Shown here piece after piece: positions 31,307 through 38,693 of a stretch of DNA of 40,955 nt. How positions within the stretch are numbered: the stretch's first letter is position 1; each line of letters starts with the position of its first letter. Below the pieces are notes generated by a model, which did no database searches, was not told the origin of the DNA, and saw only the letters and a program-made list of their open reading frames with translations. A program made the position numbers and the translations under genes. The DNA lies in contig NZ_JAELVH010000114.1 in assembly GCF_019399235.1 (NCBI RefSeq), positions 1 to 40,955 of the forward strand. Direction: 5' to 3'. The stretch is from Streptomyces poriferorum. GTDB lineage: Bacteria > Actinomycetota > Actinomycetes > Streptomycetales > Streptomycetaceae.

Positions 31307-31487
31307 GGTTCCTCCTCAAGGTGTACGACAGGGCCGTACGCCCGCCCGGGGCCCACGACCGGGGCGTACGGAAAGGTCGTGCCGCCCCACCCCATTGCAT
31401 GCCCAGCCGGGCGGGCGCGTCAACGGCGCACACGCGCAGGAACGCATGTGCGAGTCCCTGGCCGCCCTTCCCCGCGTCCTCGGCCGG

Positions 31488-32165
31488 TTACGCGCCCTCG
31501 ACCGGCGTCGGCTGCTGGATCTCGTCCGCGTGCTCGCCCGTCACCAGGTAGACGACGCGCTTGGCCACCGACACCGCGTGGTCGGCGAACCGCTCGTAGT
31601 AGCGGCCGAGCAGCGTCACGTCGACGGCCGTCTCGATGCCGTGCTTCCAGCGGTCGTCCATCAGGTGCTGGAACAGCGTGCGGTGCAGCAGGTCCATCTC
31701 GTCGTCGTCCTGCTCCAGCTGGAGCGCCAGGTCGACGTCCTTGGTGATGATCACCTCGGCGGCCTTGGCCATCAGGCGCTGCGCGAGCTGGCCCATCTCC
31801 AGGATGGTGGCGTGCAGGTCGTCCGGGACCGCCTTCTGCGGGAAGCGCAGCCGGGCCAGCTTGGCGACGTGCTGGGCGAGGTCGCCCGAGCGCTCCAGGT
31901 CGGCGCTCATCCGCAGCGACGTGACCACGATCCGCAGGTCGGTCGCCACCGGCTGCTGGCGGGCCAGCAGCGCGATGGCCCGGGCCTCCAGGTCGTGCTG
32001 GAGGTCGTCGACCTTCTGGTCCGCGGCGATCACGGTCTCCGCGAGCTTGAGGTCGGCGTCGAGCATGGACGTCGTCGCCCGGCCGATCGCCGATCCGACG
32101 AGCCGGGCCATCTCGACCAGCCCTTCGCCGATCGAGTCGAGTTCCTCGTGGTACGCGTCACGCAT
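31488..32165 (-). CDS. phoU: Phosphate transport system regulator PhoU
   Basis: A 225-residue all-helical protein with the two PhoU repeats: MRDAYHEELDSIGEGLVEMA, LARQQPVATDLRIVVTSLRMSADLERSGDLAQH, and later LGRYYERFADHAVSVAKRVVYLVTG. These contain the E/D-x-x-x-D metal motifs (ADLERSGD and YERFADH). It links the Pst transporter to PhoR and controls phosphate uptake. ATG 32165. Divergent from phoR-phoP, with a PHO box between, the arrangement known in Streptomyces. No pst genes lie in this window. Confidence 0.93.
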   Translation of the reverse strand: MRDAYHEELDSIGEGLVEMARLVGSAIGRATTSMLDADLKLAETVIAADQKVDDLQHDLEARAIALLARQQPVATDLRIVVTSLRMSADLERSGDLAQHVAKLARLRFPQKAVPDDLHATILEMGQLAQRLMAKAAEVIITKDVDLALQLEQDDDEMDLLHRTLFQHLMDDRWKHGIETAVDVTLLGRYYERFADHAVSVAKRVVYLVTGEHADEIQQPTPVEGA

Positions 32166-32257
32166 GGGAAGTCCCTCTCCAGTCCTAAACCGAGGCCGGG
32201 GCCAGCTCTGAACCCCACGGTGCCACCGTGACGGCCGTACGCGTCGGGTTCCGACCG

Positions 32258-32290
32258 GCCAAGTGAACCGGTGCTTGCCCCTCGGTGAAC
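32258..32290 (-). promoter_or_regulatory. PHO box: three tiled 11-bp units between phoU and phoR
   Basis: Read on the minus strand: GTTCACCGAGG (32290-32280), GGCAAGCACCG (32279-32269), GTTCACTTGGC (32268-32258). Units 1 and 3 match the Streptomyces PhoP direct-repeat unit GTTCACC and the middle one is degenerate; all are exactly 11 bases. PhoP binding here would control phoU and, in the other direction, phoR-phoP. Confidence 0.8.
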
Positions 32291-32363
32291 TCTGGGCGAC
32301 GAGTGTTCGGATAGGCACTCGGACGGCTGGGAGAGTGTCGGTGGAGCCGCATAACCTGGAGCC

Positions 32364-33638
32364 ATGGACGTGAACGCGGCGGTCGCCGCAGCTGCAGCGA
32401 TCGCCGGGGTGTGTACCGGCGTGATCGCGATGCTGGCGTTCCGCTGGAGCGAGCGCGACCAGAAGAAACCCACGCGTACGTCCCTGCGGCCCGACAGCGG
32501 TGCCCCTCTGCCCCCCGGCGTCGACACGGTCCTGTCCGTGCTCAGCTCCTCCGCTGTCGTGCTCGACGAGAGCGACAGCGTCGTCAAGGCCAGCTCCGCC
32601 GCGTACGCGCTGGGGCTGGTCAGGGGAGGGCGCCTGGCTGTCGAGCCGATGCTGAACATGGCCAGGGACACCCGCCGTGACGGGGAGATACGACAGGTCG
32701 AGCTGGACCTTCCCCGGCGCGGTACGGGCCGTGGCGAGGCCCTCGCGGTCTCCGCCCGGGTCGCCCCGCTTGGCTCCCGGCTGGTGCTGCTGCTGGTCGA
32801 GGACCTCACCGAGGCCCGTCGCATCGAAGCGGTCCGGCGCGACTTCGTCGCCAACGTCAGCCATGAGCTCAAGACCCCGACCGGTGCGCTGTCCCTGCTC
32901 TCGGAGGCCGTCATGGACGCCTCCGACGATCCGGAGGCGGTGGAGCGGTTCGCCGGCCGGATGCAGATAGAGGCGACCCGGCTCACCAACCTCGTACAGG
33001 AGCTCATTGACCTCTCCCGGGTGCAGAACGACGACCCGCTGGAGGACGCCGAGCCGGTCCGGGTGGACGAGCTGGTCGCCGAGGCCATCGACCGCTGCCG
33101 GCAGCAGGCCGGCTCCAAGCAGATCACCATGGCCTCGGGCGGCACCGCCGAGCTCCGCATATGGGGCAACCGCGGCCAGCTCGCCGCCGCGCTCGGCAAC
33201 CTCGTCGAGAACGCCGTCAACTACAGCCCCGCCCGCACCCGCGTCGGCATCGCCGTCCGCCGGGTGGTCGTACCCGGCGGGGACGAGATCGAGATCGCCG
33301 TGACCGACCAGGGCTTCGGCATCTCGGAGAAGGACCGGGAACGGGTCTTCGAACGCTTCTACCGCGTCGACCCGGCCCGCTCGCGCGCCACCGGTGGCAC
33401 CGGCCTCGGCCTCGCCATCGTCAAGCATGTGGCCGCCTCGCACGGCGGGGAGGTCACCGTCTGGAGCTCCGAGGGCCAGGGCTCCACCTTCACCCTGCGG
33501 CTGCCCGAAGCGGGCTCCGTAAGGGCCCGGGACCGCACATCGGGCGGTCCCCTCATCGTCAACGGCGACGAGGCGTCCCACCCGGGCGCCGCACCCGACA
33601 CTTTTGATTCGTTCCCTGCCCCGGAGGCTCTTCCGTGA
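32364..33638 (+). CDS. phoR: Phosphate-sensing histidine kinase PhoR (SenX3-like)
   Basis: A 424-residue kinase. One N-terminal membrane segment (residues ~7-26, AVAAAAAIAGVCTGVIAML) has almost no extracellular part, then a PAS-like region (50-150). The HisKA domain has the phospho-acceptor His167 in NVSHELKTP. The ATPase domain has LGNLVENAVNYSP (N box), VTDQGFGI (G1), FERFYRVD (F box) and GGTGLGLAIVKH (G2). It phosphorylates PhoP when phosphate is scarce, and PhoU dampens it. Its end overlaps phoP by four bases, so the two are translationally coupled. Confidence 0.93.
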   Translation: MDVNAAVAAAAAIAGVCTGVIAMLAFRWSERDQKKPTRTSLRPDSGAPLPPGVDTVLSVLSSSAVVLDESDSVVKASSAAYALGLVRGGRLAVEPMLNMARDTRRDGEIRQVELDLPRRGTGRGEALAVSARVAPLGSRLVLLLVEDLTEARRIEAVRRDFVANVSHELKTPTGALSLLSEAVMDASDDPEAVERFAGRMQIEATRLTNLVQELIDLSRVQNDDPLEDAEPVRVDELVAEAIDRCRQQAGSKQITMASGGTAELRIWGNRGQLAAALGNLVENAVNYSPARTRVGIAVRRVVVPGGDEIEIAVTDQGFGISEKDRERVFERFYRVDPARSRATGGTGLGLAIVKHVAASHGGEVTVWSSEGQGSTFTLRLPEAGSVRARDRTSGGPLIVNGDEASHPGAAPDTFDSFPAPEALP

Positions 33639-34315
33639 CCCGAGTGCTTGTCGTCGAGGATGAGGAATCCTTCAGCGACGTCCTGTCCTACATGCTCCGC
33701 AAGGAAGGCTTCGAGGTCGCCATCGCGGCCACCGGCCCCGACGGCCTGGACGAGTTCGAGCGCAACGGCGCCGACCTCGTGCTCCTCGACCTGATGCTGC
33801 CCGGCCTGCCCGGCACGGAGGTCTGCCGGCAGCTGCGCAGCAAGTCCAATGTCCCCGTGATCATGGTCACCGCCAAGGACAGCGAGATCGACAAGGTCGT
33901 CGGCCTGGAAATAGGGGCCGACGACTATGTGACCAAGCCCTTCTCCTCGCGCGAGCTCGTCGCCCGCATCCGCGCGGTGCTGCGCCGCCGCGGGGAGCCG
34001 GAGGAGGTCACTCCGGCCGCGCTGGAGGCCGGCCCCGTGCGGATGGACGTGGACCGGCACGTCGTCACGGTCTCCGGCGGCAAGGTCGACCTGCCGCTGA
34101 AGGAGTTCGACCTGCTGGAGATGCTGCTGCGCAACGCCGGCCGGGTGCTGACCCGGATGCAGCTGATCGACCGGGTCTGGGGCGCGGACTACGTGGGCGA
34201 CACCAAGACCCTCGACGTCCACGTGAAGCGGCTGCGCGCCAAGATCGAGCCGGACCCGGGCGCCCCGCGGTTCCTCGTGACGGTGCGGGGTCTCGGGTAC
34301 AAGTTCGAGCCGTAA
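33635..34315 (+). CDS. phoP: Phosphate response regulator PhoP (RegX3-like)
   Basis: A 226-residue OmpR/PhoB-type regulator. The receiver has acidic residues in VVEDEES, phosphorylated D52 in VLLDLMLPG, T79 in MVTAKD and K101 in DYVTKPFSS. The C-terminal winged helix (about 130-226) has LPLKEFDLLEMLLRNAGRVLTR and the recognition stretch TLDVHVKRLRAKIE, ending VRGLGYKFEP. It binds PHO boxes to control phosphate genes and, in Streptomyces, secondary metabolism. GTG start inside the phoR stop. Confidence 0.95.
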   Translation: MTRVLVVEDEESFSDVLSYMLRKEGFEVAIAATGPDGLDEFERNGADLVLLDLMLPGLPGTEVCRQLRSKSNVPVIMVTAKDSEIDKVVGLEIGADDYVTKPFSSRELVARIRAVLRRRGEPEEVTPAALEAGPVRMDVDRHVVTVSGGKVDLPLKEFDLLEMLLRNAGRVLTRMQLIDRVWGADYVGDTKTLDVHVKRLRAKIEPDPGAPRFLVTVRGLGYKFEP

Positions 34316-34345
34316 ACCGGCCCGCCGCCCCGGCACCGGGGCGAT

Positions 34346-34412
34346 ACGACAAGCAGGTGTGGCTGAGGCGCCTCCCGGACCGGGAGGCGCCTCAGCCACA
34401 CCTGCTTGTCGT
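34346..34412. terminator. 33-bp perfect inverted repeat terminator
   Basis: The stem runs 34346-34378 with 34380-34412, perfect over 33 bp around a single base at 34379. It separates the convergent phoP and lipoprotein genes and can terminate both. Its length is far above normal for a terminator. Confidence 0.85.
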
Positions 34413-34423
34413 GCGGGGTGCGG

Positions 34424-35101
34424 TCAGCCCGGCTGCTGGGAGTCGGACGCCGCGTCGCTCGGGGTGGTGGTGTCGCCTTCCGAGGCCGGGGCCGAGGGGC
34501 TGCCGGACGAGGCGCCCGGGGTCTCGGACGCGGAACCGGTCGGCGTCGCCTCGGGCGAGTTCTCCGGCTTCTTCGGGGTCTCCGGCAGCGCGCTGGGGCC
34601 GAAGCCCTTGAAGTAGCCGGTGGCGGGCACGACGGAGGCGCCGAGCGGGATGTCGCCGGTCCGGCTGAACTTGAAGACCAGCGGCTGCACGTTGCCGTTC
34701 TGCGTGGCCTCGCGGCCGCTCTCGATCACGGCGGAGGCGTTGCCCTTGCCGCCGAGGATCACCCGGCCGCCGGCCGGTACGACGACCGGTCCCGAACCCT
34801 TGGCGGCGTGCAGCTCCACGGAGCCGCTGCCACCCGTCAGGGTGATGGCGTCCAGCGTCTCCGGCTCGGTGCCGTTGTTGAACACCGTGGCGGTGACCGC
34901 GGCCGGGCCTTCGGCGCCGTGCTCCGGCTGGGTGACCACGTTGGCGTTCTGGATCTTGATGTCGCCGGACGACGTGGCGGCGTTGTCAGGCCTGACTTCG
35001 AGCGTCTGCGCGTTCTTGCCGGCTCCGCATGCGGAGAGCGCGGCGATCGAGAACACGATGGCAGTGGCGGCGAGGGCGCCGTGTCGAAGGCTGCGGCTCA
35101 C
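34424..35101 (-). CDS. Putative lipoprotein, PCu(A)C/DUF461-like
   Basis: A 225-residue precursor with a signal peptide and lipobox ALSAC (Cys at residue 25). A ~120-residue beta-rich domain follows (DIKIQNANVVTQP, AAVTATVFNNGTEPETLDAI, and VVVPAGGRVILGG), which has the strand order of copper-chaperone PCu(A)C-like (DUF461) proteins. The Met/His copper ligands are not evident. The last 50 residues are low-complexity Pro/Ser/Thr/Glu, as in wall-spanning tails. GTG 35101 with AAGGAG 11 bases upstream. It lies next to phoP in Streptomyces. Function unknown. Confidence 0.75.
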   Translation of the reverse strand: MSRSLRHGALAATAIVFSIAALSACGAGKNAQTLEVRPDNAATSSGDIKIQNANVVTQPEHGAEGPAAVTATVFNNGTEPETLDAITLTGGSGSVELHAAKGSGPVVVPAGGRVILGGKGNASAVIESGREATQNGNVQPLVFKFSRTGDIPLGASVVPATGYFKGFGPSALPETPKKPENSPEATPTGSASETPGASSGSPSAPASEGDTTTPSDAASDSQQPG

Positions 35102-35816
35102 GGCGGCGGCAACTCCTTGAACGAGCGGACTTACGGACGGGGTCGGGCGAGCGGTGTAAAGCCGCCCTAAGGGTGTGTCAGCGGCCAGGTTACCGAGCCG
35201 CAGTCCCCGCCCCGCACCCGACCCGCCCCTGACGGCCCGGGGGATCCGGCACGACGGCTCGGATGATCGCGGGCCGGTGATCGCGGGCCGGCGTGCGCGA
35301 GATCATTCGCACGCCGTTCACATAACGCGCTTGATCAATTCCGCCACATGTTCCGCCACATGTTCCGCCACATGTTCCGCCACGCGTTCCGCCGGATGTT
35401 CCCCCCCCGCGCTTGTCCCTGTTCAGCCGCTGCTCAAGGGGCTGTGGCGCATTCATTGCACATAATCCTCACGGCGTCCGGCGTTGATCAATTTCATTGG
35501 CCACCAGTACTGCCGTCGGCACTAACCGTCGTACGGGTGATCGATCTCCGAACGGAGTGCGGAATCTTCATCTCCCGGAACCCGGCAAAACGGGACGTCT
35601 CGTCACTTCCGAGTGGGTTCCGGTAGGTGTAACGTCCGCGTTTCTCCTCGCCCGCACAGCGGCTCCGACCTGCGAATACCGTCCTCCGCGAGCCCTCCGC
35701 AGCACGTCCGTGTTGCAGTTGTCAAGCCCCGAGATATGCCCTGACCTGCGAAAACGCCATTCAGGAGAAGCTGTTCTCGTGTTACTCTTGATAGCCACGG
35801 AAGGGGTACCTGTCAC
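35102..35816. other. Long gene-free interval upstream of carD
   Basis: About 700 bases without a credible gene. It contains a run of 12-bp repeats (35339-35398) and two copies of the palindrome-bearing TTGATCAATT (35331-35340, 35484-35493). AT content is higher than elsewhere in the window, especially 35450-35530 and 35700-35810. The carD promoter is presumably near its end; GGAAGGGG precedes the carD ATG. Confidence 0.6.
35339..35398. repeat. 12-bp tandem repeat, five units
   Basis: TTCCGCCACATG is repeated exactly three times (35339, 35351, 35363), then as TTCCGCCACGCG and TTCCGCCGGATG, then TTCCCCCCC. It lies about 420-480 bases upstream of carD. Units of 12 bases keep any reading frame, but no real protein is seen here. 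Confidence 0.85.
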
Positions 35817-36299
35817 ATGACGTTCAAGGTTGGCGACACCGTGGTCTATCCCCATCACGGGGCCGCGCTGATCGAGGCTATCGAAACTCGCCAGATCAAA
35901 GGCGTGGACAAGACCTACTTGGTGCTCAAGGTCGCTCAGGGCGACTTGACGGTGCGTGTACCGGCGGACAATGCGGAGTTCGTAGGTGTGCGCGACGTGG
36001 TCGGGCAGGAAGGGCTGGACCGGGTCTTCGAGGTGCTGCGCGCGCCGTATGCCGAGGAGCCGACGAACTGGTCCCGACGCTACAAGGCAAATCTCGAGAA
36101 GCTCGCATCCGGTGATGTCATCAAGGTCGCGGAAGTCGTTCGTGACCTGTGGCGTCGTGAGCGCGAGCGTGGACTCTCCGCAGGTGAGAAGCGCATGCTC
36201 GCCAAGGCTCGCCAGATCCTGGTGAGTGAGCTCGCTCTCGCGGAGAACACGAACGAGGACAAGGCCGAGGCTCTTCTTGACGAGGTCCTCGCGTCCTGA
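35817..36299 (+). CDS. carD: CarD-family RNA polymerase-binding regulator
   Basis: A 160-residue protein. The N-terminal RNA-polymerase interaction domain (TRCF-like Tudor fold) reads FKVGDTVVYPHHGAALIEAI, then YLVLKVAQGDLTVRVPADN. The C-terminal helical DNA-binding domain has NWSRRYKANLEKLASGD and RERERGLSAGEKRMLAKARQIL, with the conserved basic and Trp/Leu surface. It binds the beta subunit and stabilises open promoter complexes. ATG 35817 has GGAAGGGG upstream. CarD followed by ispD-ispF is a conserved actinobacterial order. Confidence 0.95.
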   Translation: MTFKVGDTVVYPHHGAALIEAIETRQIKGVDKTYLVLKVAQGDLTVRVPADNAEFVGVRDVVGQEGLDRVFEVLRAPYAEEPTNWSRRYKANLEKLASGDVIKVAEVVRDLWRRERERGLSAGEKRMLAKARQILVSELALAENTNEDKAEALLDEVLAS

Positions 36300-36704
36300 A
36301 CCGGATCGCACCGGTCGTAAATAATGTGCCGCGGTGCCCGCTGACCAGCCGTTTTCACGGTGTGTCGTCGGGCGCTGCGGCATGTCCGTGCTGTGGCACG
36401 GTGACGCCCCGGCGGCGCACCCGGTCGGGCCGACGCCTGCGGGCGGCGTGGCCGTGGCCTGATGAAACCGGATGTTCTCCCCGATGCGCCGATGCGTTGG
36501 CCTCGTCGACGATCCCCCGGTACTTTGCTCGCGATCTTGTGAGGTCGACGTGTGACGCCGATCCCGAGCGGCCGGGGTGGTACCCGTCTCGCCCGGGGTC
36601 ACGGAAAGGGTCCCGGTCGAGTCATGGCGTAGCGCCCGGCTCGCTTGAGCCCATACCCACGTCGGCCGTGGAGACAAACATGCCGATGCTTCGGAGTGCA
36701 ACCG
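36300..36704. other. Gene-free interval between carD and ispD
   Basis: About 400 bases with no supported gene. A short ACCGG/CCGGT pair follows carD. Long enough to hold a promoter for ispD; no clear box was recognised. Confidence 0.5.
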
Positions 36705-37451
36705 ATGTCTGATCAATCGCGTCCCTACCGCACCGCCGCCGTGATTCCCGCGGCCGGCCGCGGCGTTCGGCTCGGCCCGGGCGCCCCCAAGGCGCTCCGC
36801 GCGCTGGGCGGGACGCCCATGCTCATCCACGCCGTACGGGCCATGGCGGCCTCCCGCCATGTGTCCCTGGTCGTGGTCGTCGCGCCGCCGGACGGCGCGC
36901 CCGAGGTGAGGCATCTGCTCGACGAGCACGCCCTGCCCGAGCGCACCGACTTCCTGGTGGTGCCCGGCGGCGGGACCCGGCAGGAGTCGGTGCGGCTCGG
37001 ACTCGACGCGCTGCCCGAGGACGTCGCCGTCGTCCTCGTCCACGACGCGGCCCGCCCGCTCGTGCCCGTCGACACGGTCGACGCGGTGATCGAGGCCGTA
37101 CGGGACGGGGCGCCCGCCGTCGTTCCCGCGCTGCCGCTCGCCGACACCGTCAAGGAGGTCGAGCCGGGTGCGCCGGGGGAGCCCGAGCCGGTGCTCTCCA
37201 CCCCGGTGCGGGCCCGGCTCCGCGCGGTGCAGACCCCGCAGGGCTTCGACCGCGACACGCTGATGCGGGCCCACGAGGAGGTCGCCCTCAGCGGCGAGGG
37301 CGCGACCGACGACGCGGGGATGGTCGAGCGGCTCGGGGCGCCCGTCGTGGTCGTCCCCGGCCACGAGGAAGCGTTCAAGGTGACCCGGCCGCTGGATCTG
37401 GTCCTGGCCGAGGCGGTTCTCGCACGCAGGAGGGCGAACGATGGCTTCTGA
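36705..37451 (+). CDS. ispD: 2-C-methyl-D-erythritol 4-phosphate cytidylyltransferase
   Basis: A 248-residue protein of the MEP pathway. The CTP-binding P-loop-like motif is VIPAAGRGVRLGPGAPKAL, with the conserved Arg and Lys. GGTRQESVRLGL, VLVHDAARPLV and the PQGFD segment are the other IspD hallmarks. It couples CTP to methylerythritol phosphate on the way to isoprenoids. ATG 36705 with GGAG eight bases upstream. It overlaps ispF by 11 bases. Confidence 0.95.
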   Translation: MSDQSRPYRTAAVIPAAGRGVRLGPGAPKALRALGGTPMLIHAVRAMAASRHVSLVVVVAPPDGAPEVRHLLDEHALPERTDFLVVPGGGTRQESVRLGLDALPEDVAVVLVHDAARPLVPVDTVDAVIEAVRDGAPAVVPALPLADTVKEVEPGAPGEPEPVLSTPVRARLRAVQTPQGFDRDTLMRAHEEVALSGEGATDDAGMVERLGAPVVVVPGHEEAFKVTRPLDLVLAEAVLARRRANDGF

Positions 37452-37947
37452 GGTTTCCGGCACCGCACCCGTGATCCCGCTCGTGGGGATCGGCACCGAC
37501 ATCCACGCCTTCGAGGAGGGCCGCGAACTATGGTGCGCGGGCCTGCTGTGGGAGGGCGAGGGCCCGGGCCTCGCCGGCCACTCCGACGCCGACGTCGTCG
37601 CGCACGCCGCCTGCAACGCGCTCTTCTCGGCCGCCGGTCTCGGCGACCTCGGGCAGCACTTCGGCACCGGCCGCCCCGAGTGGTCCGGCGCCGCGGGCGT
37701 CACGCTGCTGACCGAGGCGGCCAGGATCGTCCGGTCCGAGGGCTTCGAGATCGGCAACGTGGCCGTCCAGGTCGTCGGCGTACGCCCGAAGATCGGAAAG
37801 CGGCGCGACGAGGCGCAGAAGGTGCTGTCCGCCGCCGTGGGCGCACCCGTCTCGCTCTCGGCCGCCACCTCCGACGGGCTCGGCTTCACCGGCCGGGGCG
37901 AGGGCATCGCCGGCATCGCGACGGCCCTGGTCTACCGCACCGGCTGA
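37441..37947 (+). CDS. ispF: 2-C-methyl-D-erythritol 2,4-cyclodiphosphate synthase
   Basis: A 168-residue protein. Zinc ligands are seen as D20-x-H22 in GIGTDIHAF and His55 in GHSDADVVAHA. The C-terminal ATSDGLGFTGRGEGIAG closes the active site. It forms the cyclic diphosphate of the MEP pathway as a trimer. ATG 37441 lies inside the end of ispD with CAGGAGGG upstream, so translation is coupled. The cysS gene, which often follows in actinobacteria, does not come next here. Confidence 0.95.
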   Translation: MASEVSGTAPVIPLVGIGTDIHAFEEGRELWCAGLLWEGEGPGLAGHSDADVVAHAACNALFSAAGLGDLGQHFGTGRPEWSGAAGVTLLTEAARIVRSEGFEIGNVAVQVVGVRPKIGKRRDEAQKVLSAAVGAPVSLSAATSDGLGFTGRGEGIAGIATALVYRTG

Positions 37948-38004
37948 GCCGCCCGACGTTGCTCCGGGGGCCTGACCTGGACGTCCCCGGAGCCCGCAGC
38001 CTTG

Positions 38005-38021
38005 TTGCACATGACTTGCAC
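38005..38021. promoter_or_regulatory. Nur-box-like direct repeat upstream of the GNAT gene
   Basis: TTGCAC-N5-TTGCAC (38005-38010, 38016-38021). The known Streptomyces Nur site is tTGCaa-N5-ttGCAA; each half matches five of six. It could also be chance or a promoter element. Confidence 0.4.
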
Positions 38022-38072
38022 GTACGCTGGTGCGGCAATGACGCGACGGGCAAGGGACGGTGAAGCTCCGGG

Positions 38073-38666
38073 ATGAGCACGACGACGATCGCTCCGGTAC
38101 GGGCCGAGGCCGGCGGGTACGTCGTGCGCACCGCCGGGCCGCAGGACATCGGCGGCGCGCGCGCCGTCATGCTCGACACCGTCTACCGCGACCTGCGCTC
38201 CGGTTACGTACCGCGCTGGCACGCCGACATCATCGACCCCGAGGCCGCCTATCTGCGCCCCGCGCGCTGCACCCTGCTGGTGGCCGAGCGCGACGGCGAG
38301 ATCGTCGCGACGGGCGCCGTGCGGGACCGGGGCCCGCAGGCGCCGCCGAATCCGCAGTGGGTCGCCGACCGCTTCCCGTCCGGCACCACCGCCCAGCTCT
38401 GCCGCGTCTACGTCGCGCCTGAGCATCGCAGGCACGGCCTCGCGCGCCGGATGGTGCGCGAGCTCCGGGACTTCGTCGCGCGGGCCGGCGGGTACGAGGC
38501 GGTCTACCTGCATACCGATCCCGCCGTGCCGGGTGCCGAGCCGTTCTGGCGGTCGCTGGCGCGGGAGGTGTGCGACGAGCGCGCACTGCCGGGCGGCGGC
38601 CAGGGCATCGTCCACTTCGAGCTGCCGCTGCCTCCGGAAGCGCCGCAGCCCCTCCCTTTCAAATGA
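38073..38666 (+). CDS. GNAT family N-acetyltransferase
   Basis: A 197-residue protein. The acetyl-CoA site is CRVYVAPEHRRHGLARRMV (R-x-x-G-x-A) at about residues 109-127, preceded by LLVAERDGEIVATGAVRD. The end AVYLHTDPAVPGAEPFWRSL gives the usual closing strands. Its stop codon TGA is the first three bases of the Zur-like site of the next gene, only 28 bases before that gene's ATG. Together with the Nur-like site upstream this suggests a shared metal-related role, perhaps acetylating a metallophore or its precursor. That is inference; substrate unknown. Confidence 0.8.
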   Translation: MSTTTIAPVRAEAGGYVVRTAGPQDIGGARAVMLDTVYRDLRSGYVPRWHADIIDPEAAYLRPARCTLLVAERDGEIVATGAVRDRGPQAPPNPQWVADRFPSGTTAQLCRVYVAPEHRRHGLARRMVRELRDFVARAGGYEAVYLHTDPAVPGAEPFWRSLAREVCDERALPGGGQGIVHFELPLPPEAPQPLPFK

Positions 38667-38678
38667 CAATCATTTTCA
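38664..38678. promoter_or_regulatory. Zur-box-like palindrome in the transporter promoter
   Basis: TGACAAT-C-ATTTTCA, a 7-1-7 palindrome with one mismatch, close to the Streptomyces Zur consensus (TGAAAATGATTTTCA type). It abuts TATAAG (38679-38684), a likely -10, so a bound repressor would block RNA polymerase. The local AT-rich patch stands out from the surrounding GC-rich DNA. Confidence 0.65.
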
Positions 38679-38693
38679 TATAAGGTCGTTGCC

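Noticed and set aside
35339..35398. CRISPR-like array
   Set aside because: Units are head to tail with no spacers and only 12 bases long, and there are no cas genes.
35190..35456. Minus-strand frame with a GGT-repeat protein
   Set aside because: The repetitive residues simply translate the 12-bp tandem array; no start signal or homologous pattern seen.
35568..37916. A 780-codon minus-strand frame across carD, ispD and ispF
   Set aside because: Three well-recognised plus-strand genes explain this DNA.
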